Assembly (NCBI GenBank): GCA_963971405.1
Contig: OZ020488.1
Coordinates: 44,250,888 to 44,314,887 of the forward strand
Direction of reading: 5' to 3'
DNA from: Psococerastis gibbosa
Lineage: Eukaryota; Arthropoda; Insecta; Psocodea; Psocidae
Length of the DNA stretch: 64,000 nucleotides
Positions within the stretch are counted from its first letter, which is position 1, and each line of letters begins with the position of its first letter. Below are positions 43,956 through 54,812 of this stretch, piece after piece. The notes beneath the pieces are model-generated. The model had not been told where the DNA came from. It saw only the letters and a program-made list of their open reading frames with translations, and did not search any database. Made by a program: the position numbers and the translations under genes.

Positions 43956-44844
43956 AATGATATATTTTTATGGTACATTTGTAGGAATGCCATATTCCAA
44001 GAATTAGATGCGGCTGCCTTCAACATTAAAATTACTGCCCTACAGCACTAAGAAGGGGAAAGAGGGAGTTCTTCCGCGTATTTCTCCGGAAAACTGTTCC
44101 AAACCAGCCCTTTTCGCTCCCTTCCACCCTCCCCCCCCCCCCCCCTAAACGGCGTCTTTACACATGTGGGAGCAGCAACATGTGTTTCATCGCATGTCTA
44201 ACCCCTTGAATACTGTTAGCTGAATTGTTCTAGACTTTCTTTTTTTTGGAGGGGGGGGGGTGGTTTTGTTGTTCTAATATTACTTTGATTTTGACTGTCT
44301 CAAGTGGGCTAAATTTTCCATGCATACAAGTTTGTCTGTTTTTTTTTTCTTCTCCGAAAACTTTTTAACATTTTTCCGTTAAAGCAGTCATGCGAGCTTT
44401 CGGTTGCGGTAATTGGATGGTTCGGTTTATTTAAGTGGTTTTGCATGTATTATTATTATTAGCGTGCCGCTAAGTATTGCCAAATAACAGTACGAAATAA
44501 GTTGTGTAGTTTTGGGTGATTTTTCCAAATCTGGGTGTATTTTTCTACCTATGTTATTTGAAGAGGAGTTTATCGAATTGGTCTATATACATCTTACATC
44601 TTTTATACGGCAGACATTATTAAGCTGGTGGATAAAAGTTGGCCTTTTAATGAGGTTTAAGGTTACAATTTGAAATGAAAACTACGATTGAATATCGTAG
44701 ACTACGGTTTTAGTTGGTGGGGAAACTATGAATGTATTATATGGACTACATGAGCTTACGCTCATCGCCGTCAACGTTGTACTGTTGGAAATTGTTTTCT
44801 GAAATGTATTTGAATTTGTATTTTTTAAATGATTTGCGGTCAAT
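43956..44844. other. No gene seen
   Basis: C16-like run near 44130-44146 and G10 near 44251-44260; nothing coding recognised. Confidence 0.4.
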
Positions 44845-44849
44845 ACACA

Positions 44850-44882
<33 letters not shown>

Positions 44883-45056
44883 AATAAATAAATAAAAATG
44901 ATTAAGCCTTGTTTAGCAGCACTGTATGAGTCTTTTTTCCCAAATAAGCGCTAGCTTGGGGATGCGGGATGGTATTATTATGTATTGTATTTTTGTAATA
45001 TATGCTCCTTGTCCAGGGAATACTGGACAAGGAAAAGAAAGAAAAAAAAGATTGAG
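44845..45056 (+). mobile_element. LINE family H 3' UTR, copy b
   Basis: (ATT)n at 44853-44880, AATAAGCGCTAGCTTGGGG, TTTGTAATATATGCTCCTTG, then a perfect 10 bp stem-loop at 45007-45032 and an A-rich tail. No coding part remains. Confidence 0.7.
45007..45032 (+). other. LINE H 3'-terminal stem-loop, copy b
   Basis: CCTTGTCCAG-GGAATA-CTGGACAAGG, fully paired. Relative to copy a the pair G:C at stem position 9 is A:T here, a compensatory double change. Confidence 0.75.
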
Positions 45057-45111
45057 GTTAATAAATAGCCGTATTGACCCTTAGGCTGTTGACTCGCCAA
45101 TACCTAGGTCC

Positions 45112-45391
45112 CTTACGAGGAGAGTGAGCGTTGCTGATTTCAGGACCTCCACCGGCCATGACTACCTCCCTTCCTACCTGCATCGCATCGGGGTGCTTGT
45201 TCCGGACATCTGCCCCCTGTGTAACGAAGGCGAGATGAATGCAGAACATCTACCTGAACGCCCAGCCCAGGTAGATGACGGGGAAGACCAAACTGACGAC
45301 ATCGTCCAGGAAGGACAGCAAGGAGATACTGGTCAGCACGTCACTGAATGGCTAACCTGCCGAGGTGGTAGCTAGTTATAAGTAAGTAAGT
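45112..45391 (+). pseudogene. LINE family D (R1/Jockey-like) C-terminal end
   Basis: Frame reads RVSVADFRTSTGHDYL, then YLHRIGVLVPDICPLCNEGE and MNAEHL, the GHdyL/CPLC/EH(L) block typical of the C-terminus of Jockey/R1/I-type LINEs. A frameshift follows; in the next frame YWSARH and MANLPR continue the expected end. A TAAGTAAGTAAG tail lies at 45379-45391. It directly follows the LINE H tail. Confidence 0.72.
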
Positions 45392-45555
45392 AGGCTAATA
45401 AATGCCGAAACCATTCCCCCTATTACACAATAGAATATTGGAGTGAACCAATAAATATGTGCCTAATAAAAATTGGGGAGTGTAATATCTAAATTCAGAT
45501 TCAAATACTTCAACATAGACATTCAAAGTATATTTCTTCGATCGAATAAATATTA

Positions 45556-46864
45556 GGGGTCTTCACAGTGTTCGTGTTATCGAGTTATACCTAGTTAAGT
45601 GTGTTATATCAAGCTAAGTTAACACACCGATAACCAGCTAACCATCGTGCTATCCTAAACCCACTTCCAAGTTGGTTAACGTGTTATTTACCTTGTTATA
45701 GCTCAGGTTTGACCGCCGCCATATTTGTTTTTGTCGATTGATTTGAAACACGCGTTTAAACTTTTGTAGTATTTAAATTAATTTGTATAATCTATTATCA
45801 CAAGCAATTACCGTAAATAATAAAATTATAATAACCAAAATGAACAAAAAATATAAACAAATGTGCCACTAGAATAGAGTTCTGCCACTTTCTTTAAACC
45901 CGTGCCACGAACGTCTGACTACTACGACGTTGTTTACTCTGTCGATATAGCACATGGAGCTAATAAAACTATGGAGCCACCATGTCGTATTTCGGCTGTG
46001 CTGGAGGACTGAAGCCACGACCACGCCCCCTCATAGGTGCATTTTGGCGGGAAATTCAAATTTAATAGTTTTATTATATGTTTTCTTTATAGTTTTCTTT
46101 GTTGTTTCATATATAATTATATTTATTATTTACATTTATTATATATATTGTTTAAAATTTAAATTAAAAGTACTGAAAGATCTGCATTAATTTTTTTTAT
46201 TTTTATCTAAAAGTAGGGAAAACTTTGCTAAAAATATTGTTTAAAATGTAAATTAAAAGTACTGCAAGTTCTGCATAAAAATATTGCTGGTTAGCTGGCA
46301 TGATTTTCCGTTCTAAATAATCTTTAAATAATCAAATAAAAAATAAAATGTTAACATGGTATCAAATGGCAAAAGGCTCAATCTGGTCCTATACTACGGA
46401 AATAGCTGAAGTCAAGCGGCTTCAACCCGAATGTTTACGATGAGTCTATAGTTTTACTATGTCTATGTCCTAAACCCACTTCCAAGTTGGTTAACGTGTT
46501 ATTTACCTTGTTATAGCTCAGGTTTGACCACCGCCATATTTGTTTTTGTCGATTGATTTGAAACACGCGTTTAAAATTTTGTAGTATTTAAATTTATTTG
46601 TATAATCTATTATCACAAGCAATTACCGTAAATACTTAAAATTATAATAACCAAAATGAACAAAAAATATAAACAAATGTGGCACTAGAATAGAGTTCTG
46701 CCACTTTCTTTAAACCCGTGCCACGAATGTCTGACTACTACCACGTTGTTTACTCTGTCGATATAGCATGATAACTCACTCCCGAGGTCCACTCATGATT
46801 ATGTGTTAACTTGAATAGGACATCTAACTCGATAACTCGATAACACGAACACTGTGAAGACCCC
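45556..46864. mobile_element. DNA transposon T1, 1.31 kb, 33 bp perfect TIRs
   Basis: Both ends read inward as GGGGTCTTCACAGTGTTCGT followed by GTTATCGAGTTAT, 33 bp identical, and both are flanked by TA (45554-45555, 46865-46866), consistent with TA target duplication. Inside, a 300 bp segment is present twice in direct orientation (45653-45952 and 46469-46768, roughly 97% identical by eye) around a 516 bp middle. No transposase; ORFs below 80 codons. Non-autonomous, and young by its perfect termini. Confidence 0.78.
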
Positions 46865-46867
46865 TAG

Positions 46868-46975
46868 AGTAAGATCGGTTGTGACGTAAAAGGATCGTTA
46901 AGGAAACTGGGCGTGGGAAGCATTCACTACGGATAATAGCTGCTTCAATTGTAATAGGTAGCCATTTCAAATATG
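46868..46975. repeat. Dispersed repeat R6, copy b
   Basis: AGAGTAAGATCGGTTGTGAC, AAAGGATCGTTAAGGAAACT and CAATTGTAATAGGTAGCC; starts next to T1's right end. A 9 bp segment of copy a (ATTTGCGTA) is missing here. Confidence 0.6.
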
Positions 46976-47103
46976 TGCTGACTGAGACCCCTATTGGATC
47001 GAATAAATTAAAATATTAAAGTGCGCAAGTAGGGCCAATAATCTAAACTGAAAATAAAACATGTATAGGGTATATCAGTAGGCCTAATAGACCCTCTGTT
47101 AAT

Positions 47104-47295
47104 CAGGGACGGTTTCAGAAAAAGTTTTCGGGGGGGGGGGGGGTGACCTGAAAAATAACGCGTTTCCCTTAGTTGAGTAACAATTTCTCTTCATTTCCTT
47201 CAAAAGTCCATTCTATCTAGTATAAAGCTATTTTTCTCGGGTGGGGGGGGGGGGGTGACTGCCCCCACCGCCCCCCCCCCAAGGATCCGTCCCTG
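47104..47295. mobile_element. hAT-like MITE, 192 bp, perfect 8 bp TSD
   Basis: Termini CAGGGACGGTTTC and GGATCCGTCCCTG; CAGGG-type ends are typical of hAT. Flanks 47096-47103 and 47296-47303 are both CTGTTAAT. The interior has long G runs and TTCATTTCCTTCAAAAGTCC. No coding capacity. Confidence 0.85.
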
Positions 47296-47303
47296 CTGTT
47301 AAT

Positions 47304-47677
47304 GATGGGCACCTTCCACACAATAGTGGTCGTAGACCAAAAACTGCGCTTTGGGACTGTAGAATCATGGGCGGATGTAACTTCTCTTCATGGTAGGAGG
47401 AATTGACAAGATGAAGTGTTTATTCATGTTTATTATTTATAGTAAGGGATCATCCATAAATTGCGTAACGCAAAACGCGGTGAATTTACCCCCCATGTAA
47501 CTAATTATTTAAGTTACTTACACCTGCTCAATTTTGGACAAGCCATTGAAAGCGTGTCTCCGTGGACACGCGAAGTAATGTAGGCATATACTTGGCATTC
47601 GTGTGTATAGCATATGGGGGAAACCAGAGCGGGAACAAAAATACGGGCTTCTATTTAATTCCTTTTGTCCCTAGTTT
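47304..47677. other. No gene seen
   Basis: Contains CATAAATTGCGTAACGCAAA near 47456, which resembles a fragment of another dispersed element, but no second copy is visible here. Confidence 0.35.
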
Positions 47678-47974
47678 ATGACTGAGGACACATGTCGCTT
47701 CTGCAAGGAAGCCACTGAGACTGCGGAGCACGTACTATGCGACTGCCCGCCCATCTCCTACCGACGCCAAGTAGCCACCGACTCTCGGTTCCTAGATCCA
47801 GTGGAAGTGTGCAAACTAGCACCAAGAAGTGTGGTCAAGTTCATAAGGAACACCATCACAGATTGGGACTAACAAGATCGGGAAATCGCAATAGATCTTA
47901 AGGTCAAAGCGATTCGCAAGGCCCACCAGGGTCAAACGACCTAACTTTAATCTAATCTAATCTAATCTAATCTA
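47678..47974 (+). pseudogene. LINE family E (R1/Jockey-like) CCHC end and (TCTAA)n tail
   Basis: Sixty-four codons: TEDTCRFCKEATETAEHVLC, then DCPPISYRRQ, FLDPVEVCKLAPRSVVKFIR. CX2CX8HX2-4C is the zinc-knuckle-like motif near the C-terminus of R1/Jockey-type reverse transcriptases. After the stop a short 3' UTR (GCCCACCAGGGTCAAACGAC) ends in AATCTAATCTAATCTAATCT at 47949-47974. 5'-truncated. Confidence 0.78.
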
Positions 47975-49063
47975 GTTTATGATTTTTCATACACGTATAC
48001 GACATAGCCCATACTTTCCGTAAAAACGCAAATTGTATTAAACGGTGCCTTCCCACCTTGTCTGTGCCTGATGAGCATGATATTGGTTTTCCGAGAACCG
48101 GTCCTTGTTAGTGCGGCCACCGCCTACTCCGACTTTTTATACTTTCCCGGGAAAAGTCGACTGATGGACTTTTGTTTACAAGTATCACGTACACAACTGA
48201 CGAAAAAAAGTTTATTATTCAAGCCGGAGATAGCAATAGGTTTTCCCATAGTGTACGCAAACGGCTGTCAAAGTATTTTGGACTGGTACTAGAGGCTCTT
48301 CAGTACCAGTCGTATTTGAAAAACTTAGGTTAAATTTTCAATTTTTTATGACAATCCAAAATACAAATACCTTTTTTCATCAGCACCGGCTGCAAAGACG
48401 AATTAAAAATTTTACTCGAAAAGGCATACCTTAGTTGAGGGAATGACGCGAACGTATACGCGCGTCATTGTTCCTTTATGTCTTTCCATTATCATTTCTT
48501 TCTTAAGTCTTAAACTTTAAATTCCATCCCCTAAGACAATGCGAGCCTCCCCTACTGCACACCCCTCATCATTAGTGTGCATCTGATTAGATACGGGGTG
48601 GGGGAAGTAAATGGCCTTTCTCTCATTAACTCAGCTAAAAGTTCACGACTTTTTTTCTCGAAAAAAGAAGCAACCCTCCCCATGTGAGGAAGAGTAATTC
48701 TATTTAAAACAGTCTCCCTGCTGTGTGACTGATTTTGTTCCTTTTCGTTTCATTGGTAGTGGATTTTCTGAAAGGGAATAATTAAAAATGGTGCCCCTTC
48801 CCCAACAATGCAAAGGTACCTACAGCAAATTATAGAAATGCATATTAACAAAATCATGATTTTTGCAAGGAGGAAATGCTTTTTTTTGTCCCGTTTCTTC
48901 TGCTTCTTTTTCTCCCTCAGTACCGCGTGCGCAGCGGGGGGGGGGAGAAAGAAGAAAGAAAATTGTCTTTATTTTCCATGTGGGCGAATTTTGGGCCTTT
49001 CGGCTGACTCTTACAATTGGGGGTAGCCCCGGACCCATTTCCTGGACTCACCCCGGTCGGACG
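47975..49063. other. No gene seen
   Basis: ORFs of about 70 codons without motifs. 48863-48980 is CT-rich and similar in flavour to 7105-7140. Confidence 0.38.
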
Positions 49064-49375
49064 CTAACGCCTCGAGCCGGCCATTGTTTTCCCTCTTGCT
49101 CGGGTGAGTTGTTCAATCCTTTCCTCGAGGGTTGTCCTCGGTCTGCCAATGGGTCTTCTTCCTTTGGGCCATGCTTCCGCCAATATCCGGGTGGTCCTGT
49201 TCACGTCCATCCTTTGGACGTGGCCGAACCATTGCAGCTGCTTGTTCTCCATTTTTCTCTCTATGAAATCCACTTACAGGTCTTGTCTGAAGCGGTCATT
49301 TCGGATTTCGTCCCACCTAGTTTGACCAGCAATCCTTCTTAGGCTCTTCATCTGAGTCGTCATCGTTTCATCCTG
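49064..49375 (-). pseudogene. LINE family G RT C-terminal fragment
   Basis: Minus strand: TQMKSLRRIAGQTRWDEIRN, one stop, then FIERKMENKQLQWFGHVQRM, RRPIGRPRTTLEERIEQLTR and ARGKTMAG. The R.L.WFGHV.RM...GRRP.GRPR order is diagnostic of the region after the RT domain in RTE-like and related LINEs. Confidence 0.78.
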
Positions 49376-49424
49376 TTTCTGGTAGATCGGAAGGAAACCG
49401 GCTTAGCATGAGTACTCACCCTGT

Positions 49425-49520
49425 CACTGGGCTCCTCTAATTGTTCAATGACTATGAGGCCCACGCCTTTAATGACTATTAACACATCAGGCAAGTCCAA
49501 CTAACCTTTTGTTAATTAAG
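49425..49520. repeat. R2-related repeat, copy c
   Basis: CTAATTGTTCAATGACTATG and TTTAATGACTATTAACACAT, CTAACCTTTTGTTAA match 40690-40790 and the right half of 9912-10023. Confidence 0.55.
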
Positions 49521-50340
49521 AGTACTCTCCCCCATTGACTCACTATTCCCATATACTGCTTAGCTCTGCAGCCGCCCACTCTTAATACAATTCCTCATTG
49601 TTAAAAGACTCGGGGAAGTGGCAACGCGTTACCTGTGACGGTTCACTTAAATAGAGCCCCCAGAAAAGAGCTGAAACGCGCCTGAGGGAGTTTTCAATTC
49701 AAAACGACTTCCCCATACAAGAAGATGAGCCCCAGTAAAATAATACACGTAAGATAAAATTAAATCTAAAAACATGCTATATGGGGGGGATTTAAAGCAA
49801 AATTTAAACAGCAAACTCCTCATTTTTCATTAAAATTTCTCCCTCAATATGGCAACCGACTACACACATATAACTTGGCTGACGGGTTTTCTTAAGAGAA
49901 ACATTTCACCGCGTTTCATTTTAATGTGAAGAAATTATTCAGCGGATCATTTTAGACTGTCAGTTTTCATAAGTAAATGTATAAGTTTTCAAGTCATTTA
50001 AACTTTATTTTAGCGTCTCTGGGAAAACAAAGAACATTTACAACATGAGGGGTGGTACGTGAACACTCATCAATCAGGGGTAGCATGTCGTCAGCACGCT
50101 TTTATATGCTGCCATGTCCGTTTTGGATGGTATGGGGGGGGGGGGGGGGGGGGGTTGAGTTCTTCAAGGAACATTGGGTTTATGTTTATGGAGAAATCGT
50201 ACTATTTGTAACATAGTGGCAGTAGGTGATTGGCACTGGCACTACTGAGTAAGTAGAAAACCGAACGATCACTCAAAAACATCATGAGCTTTGGACTCGA
50301 CCGTCCCTTACGGGTATTTCATTTTTAATTTATTATTATT
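49521..50340. other. No gene seen
   Basis: A G22 run lies at 50132-50153. No repeat or ORF of note. Confidence 0.4.
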
Positions 50341-50492
50341 GCTTTCCAATTTATACGTAGTATAAGGAAAGCTTTGTGACGGTCGAAATTTTCGATTCCG
50401 AGATTTCAACGGATTTACACGTTTTGAGGTCCCAGGAACCAAAAAAAGTGGTTTTTACGAAATGTCTGTCTGCCTGTCGTTCGGTCTGTCGT

Positions 50493-50537
<45 letters not shown>

Positions 50538-51231
50538 GCGTCGATTTTCGGGCAAACTACTTGGTCGATCTTGATGAAATGTAGGTTCAAAAAAATCATA
50601 CCTCGGAACAATTTTTTTTATTAGGGGCTAACTTAATTTGGGGGGGTTTTATTCTCAAAAAAACTCCAAAAAAACGTCTAAAAAAATTATTTCTCAAAAA
50701 CGGATCCAACGATTTCTTTTAAATTCACATATATTGTAGTCGTTATTAATATTAACGAAATGCGTGGGGTCGCTTGCCCCATGATAGGTTGCTTCTGGGG
50801 GTAAAAAAATAAAAATAACTAAATTTTAATGGAAAATGACTAAAAAATAATTTTTCTGTGAAACCTTCTACCTTCAGGCATGTTTTAGGTGTTAAATTGA
50901 GTAACGAAACCGGACAGGTTGCTTTTCCAGAAAAGTATTTGGTTTTGTAAAAAAAAATGTTTTTTTTTTTTTTTTTAAATGATCGAAAATTCACGCTCAA
51001 ATGCATTGCGTGCCCTGCCAGTATTGCTGTGTGGTAATGTGTTGGTCTGACCTATCTAGAATTTACCTCACAGCCAGTGACGTCAGGTGGACAACCCCCC
51101 CCCCCCCCCCCCCCCCGAGATATTGGAAATTTAACCATAGGAAAATTATTTACCATGAAATTACTCATTTTCTCTATCTACTAATTTTGATAAATGGGAA
51201 AACATGTTCGAGTAAACTCGGACCGGTTCTT
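50341..51231. mobile_element. 0.9 kb (TCTG)n element, copy 2
   Basis: Aligned end to end with 667-1581: GCTTTCCAATTTATACGTAG at the left, CGAGTAAACTCGGACCGGTT at the right, (TCTG)n at about 50490-50537, poly-G/C and poly-T runs at homologous places. Probably 85% identical. Confidence 0.65.
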
Positions 51232-51330
51232 ATTAATTAAATTAATTAAATAATTAATAATAAAATTGATATTAATATTTTATTATTATTAATTAACTCC
51301 TTCATCAAGGTGTCAAGGGACTTCAATAGC

Positions 51331-51475
51331 GAGGTGGTAGCCTGCTTGTACTTGTGCGAGTATCAACACACCTTGCGGTCGGAGACGTGTCGTTACTCAA
51401 CACGGGTACTAACCTATAGAGGCGACTGAAGAGGTCAATCGGATACATTCATTAAATTGTTTGTATGCGATTAAT
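51331..51475 (+). mobile_element. SINE-like repeat family 2, copy e (longest)
   Basis: GAGGTGGTAGCCTGCTTGTA could be a degenerate A box; then GTCGGAGACGTGTCGTTACT, CAACACGGGTACTAACCTAT, AGAGGCGACTGAAGAGGTCA and TTGTTTGTATGCGATTAATC. Confidence 0.62.
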
Positions 51476-52433
51476 CTTTTATGATCAAACAAACAAAAAA
51501 AGACTTAATTTATACATAGCACAACCTCTACCGTTCGCATTTTGCTTGAGCATGCGTTTACCTACGAAACGCCAAGCCATCGTATTAGAACTTGCTATGA
51601 TACAAATTAGGGGGCCTCCTGATTATAGTGGATTCCAAACTACTTTCAGTTTCCTATTAGAAGGTTTGATCTAGCGAGAAATAATATCCCCTATATAGCG
51701 TCACCTCTCCAAACGAATTAATTGTTTAAGCGGCAAGGAAAGCATAACAGAGCAAAACTCCTTAGCAGACTTTATGCGAAAGGTTTCTTGGCGTCTTCAC
51801 ATAATTAAATTTATTAAGTACCAGGCAATTGAGTGTAGGGGTTGACGGCGTAAGAGGGTAAGTCGGGGGGGGATGTGGCCAAACCGCTTGGCACTCGATA
51901 TGCGGGGGCACGTTTGCCCTCCCCCCCTCCATATTTCCCACACATGAGCCCCAAATATAAGAAAACTACCCTTTACCTACTACTAATACCCGTCTAACCA
52001 CAGTCTTACGGAAAAGCTCTAATAACAACTGCATCAGGTTCGCTGCTCTAATCTTGACTGAGAAATTTATGAGGTTGCTTCGGTTTCTTTTTTTTCTTAA
52101 AGTCGGGAAATAAGTTTGCTCTTTTTTCGCACTCCCCCTGTGTTCCAAAACTTCTCAAAATTCGATAACATATCTTAGGAGGGAAATTTAATTTTCTCCG
52201 GGGACATTTTCCGAGTTGGGGTAAATTAGAAAAAGTTAATGTGATCGTGCAGTTTTTCCATTATGTACAGTATGTAGGGGAGCTGATGAATAATTTATTG
52301 CTCTGTTTTAGTTTAGATTCAGATAATTGTATGAACTAAATTTTTCTTTGTATTCCGGCAGCATATCAATTTTTTTTTGTCTATTATTGTGAAAGAGCCC
52401 ATTGGATGGGGTACCCAATCAGCCATGACCACA
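51476..52433. other. No gene seen
   Basis: ORFs up to 69 codons without motifs; no repeat partner. Confidence 0.38.
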
Positions 52434-52819
52434 ATTAACAAACAAAAACAAAAACTTTGAGTTCATCGGACTTGTTACAACTACTATAACTACAATAGAA
52501 TTAGCGAAACCCAAATAATCGTTAAAAAATTACCTTTGTCCAAGAATGGTATAAAGCCCTTTCGGCAAGAATCTACGGAGGGATACCCACATTTGCATCT
52601 TCTCCTCGAGGTGAGCATGTCTCAAATCGCAGATAAGTGTAACTGGGGTTTCCCTCTGTGCAGTTCTTGCCGAAAGCGCTCAGGGTTTGATACTAACACC
52701 AGTGGGTTTCATAGGCAAAGTTGATTTTTTAACAATTATTTGGGTTTTACGAATTCTAGTTATAGTAGTTATAACAAGTTTGGCTAAAACACTAAGTTTT
52801 TGTTTTTGTTTGTTTATTA
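52434..52819. mobile_element. Fold-back element F3, 386 bp
   Basis: Left ATTAACAAACAAAAACAAAA faces right TTTTGTTTTTGTTTGTTTAT; ACTACTATAACTACAATAGA faces TCTAGTTATAGTAGT; CCCAAATAATCGTTAAAAAA faces TTTTTTAACAATTATTTGGG; TTTCGGCAAGAA faces TTCTTGCCGAAA. Arms of about 150 bp around an 80 bp loop. Single copy in the window. Confidence 0.72.
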
Positions 52820-53094
52820 AAATGAAATACCACGAAGTGACGAGTAATTTAATTTTTTGCTTTTTGACCATTGGTTCGGTCTGTCCAAGATTACCGGTAG
52901 TTTGCAACTAAAGAAGAAGGTTACTATTAAAATCATAAGCAAAGTCAGGAATAGTTACGTTGGTAGAGAACTTGACTATATAACGGAACTCGACACACGT
53001 AAAAAGAACAAATTTTCCCCCTAATGGCTTCATCGGTAGGGTTCATGCCCACAATCATCGAAATAGCGTTCAAAATAGCAGAGCTTCTGAGTAA

Positions 53095-53330
53095 TGCCTT
53101 ATGGTCTGAGAGGCGAAGACGCGTAAATCCCTAATCCCTGTACCTCCTCGTGGTGAAGATGAGAGCGCGTAGTGGCGACTGAACAGATAGGTGACCGAGT
53201 TTGTGTCGGGAAAAGCAAAAAACACAGTCTTTTCTGTTTAGGGCATTCATTTGTCCTGGGGTTGGGAAACTGGCCCCGAAGGCGGAGGAAGTCAATGCGG
53301 AGTCTTCGGTATAAGGATGCAGAGGGCAAC
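53095..53330 (-). repeat. Dispersed repeat R4, copy b
   Basis: Reverse complement of the 9295-9500 family. 53320-53345 continues with GGGCAACGGGAAACCACTGC, which the other copy lacks. Confidence 0.55.
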
Positions 53331-54104
53331 GGGAAACCACTGCATTACTATTCCCTTGTATTGTCATCATATCGTAACTACAATCGCCATGATAATTACC
53401 CATCTTTGGCATTTCAATGAAGAAAAAGCCCAAAACAGAGCAAAAGAAACCTCTATCCGTCCCCAGGTTTAAATCATTAATTGGTTTCCACGCCATGATG
53501 TTTTTTTCAATCAATACCCACCCACCAAAACTTCCATTTTGTCCCGCAGCTCCCGTAACTTGCAACTAAGATTGACACTTTAAAGCCTCGTAATCCAAAT
53601 AAGCCATGAAACTGCCACATAATTGGCCCATCTCCGTAGTCAGTGATCTCTAATTTTCCCACAAAATTACCAATAAGTTCTGGCTATAGTCAATGATGTC
53701 CTGAAGAGGGACGCGACGTGGTCCGAATGAATGGCTCATGAGACAATGGACCTCTTTAGCGTTAGAAAATGCTTGCGGCCAACCAATCGGATCGTTCGAC
53801 CATCTATACCCAGCCAATCAAAATCTCTGGATGTGACGTTTTTCTCTATGGATTTCTATGCGAAAGAGGTTCATTCACACATCAATAGCAAATTAGAGTG
53901 TGGCCAATCAGATGGGATCATTACGCGGAAGGAAATCACCGGCCTGTAAGTGGTTTCTCACTCTGTCACCAGATCGCTGCACCGTTCTGCTTGAGCTGAC
54001 GGCTGAGTCATGGGAGCCAGGTGATTCTTATACACTTCGCCGAAGTTTAAGTAGCCTATGAAAAAATGGGAATGAAGAAATAGCTGTTGTAATACATACC
54101 ATAC
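53331..54104. other. No gene seen
   Basis: A 144-codon minus-strand ORF (53131-53565) runs through R4 and has no recognisable domain. The rest is unmatched. Confidence 0.35.
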
Positions 54105-54190
54105 AGCCCAGAGATGTTGACGAAACGTTTGGAAGTATGCTGTCAGAACGACCACGGCCTATCATCCCTGATTCTACTGCATCATCAAAG
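54105..54190 (-). repeat. Dispersed repeat R3, copy c
   Basis: Minus strand: GATGATGCAGTAGAATCAGG, GATAGGCCGTGGTCGTTCTG and CCAAACGTTTCGTCAACATC. Confidence 0.52.
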
Positions 54191-54209
54191 ACGTACAGTT
54201 AGGATACAG

Positions 54210-54322
54210 CAGGGCCGGTTTTACCAGGCGCGGGGCCTGTGGTGGTTCCATGGTGCGGGGCCCCCAGAAAGCGCGGGGCCTGTGTTTTTTGTCAGACTCG
54301 CCACATGGTAAAACCGGCTACG
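54210..54322. mobile_element. hAT-like MITE, 113 bp, perfect 8 bp TSD
   Basis: Left CAGGGCCGGTTTTACCA, right TGGTAAAACCGGCTACG. Flanks 54202-54209 and 54323-54330 are both GGATACAG. The interior repeats GCGGGGCCTGTG twice. Confidence 0.82.
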
Positions 54323-54350
54323 GGATACAGTGGTCAAAAACAGACAAGGC

Positions 54351-54530
54351 AGTAAAATACAAGTGACTGAGATGAAGTTAATCAGAACAGTCTATTAGAG
54401 GACATGGAAAGATATAGGAATGTATGTGAAGTGACGAGAAGAGACAATTGGGGTGGTAGAAACATAGGTGGAGAAGAAGCGAGAAGAAGGCATCAGTAGT
54501 TCAGACACATAAAAAGAATGGATCTTATTC
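54351..54530 (+). pseudogene. Degraded LINE C-terminal remnant (tentative)
   Basis: Scattered blocks, LQVTEMKLIRTVY and, out of frame, HKKNGSYSF-like remains, suggest the EMK.LR...RHI.RM stretch that precedes LINE C-termini. Many stops; weak. Confidence 0.35.
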
Positions 54531-54577
54531 TTTTAATGCCTCTTCTATCGAAGATTGGCGATCATCATGGCAATTTG
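54527..54577 (-). mobile_element. LINE family B tail only
   Basis: CTTTTAATGCCTCTTCTATC and GAAGATTGGCGATCATCATG match the terminal 50 bp of LINE B. Confidence 0.68.
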
Positions 54578-54812
54578 GACGTCTGAAAATTACAAGTTAC
54601 AAGTTACAAAATGAGCTTTTTCAATTGGCACTCGAGCATGTTGCTGACCAAAACATCCCATCGAGTGTATTGGTCAAGCGAGAGGTTCCTTTACCAATTC
54701 TCAGGGCTAGCCCCTCATCATTGGGTTGTTGTGCCCCGTTGTTTTTATTGGTTAATCTTATACTCCCTCAGAACACATGGTCAGCCAGGCCCACTTTATA
54801 TTCTACTTTATA

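Noticed and set aside
45653-46768. LTR retrotransposon, based on two 300 bp direct repeats
   Set aside because: Repeats do not start TG or end CA in the right frame, there is no primer-binding site or gag/pol, and both lie inside perfect 33 bp inverted ends.
48863-49342. 159-codon plus-strand ORF
   Set aside because: Antisense to the LINE G fragment, which explains the sequence better.
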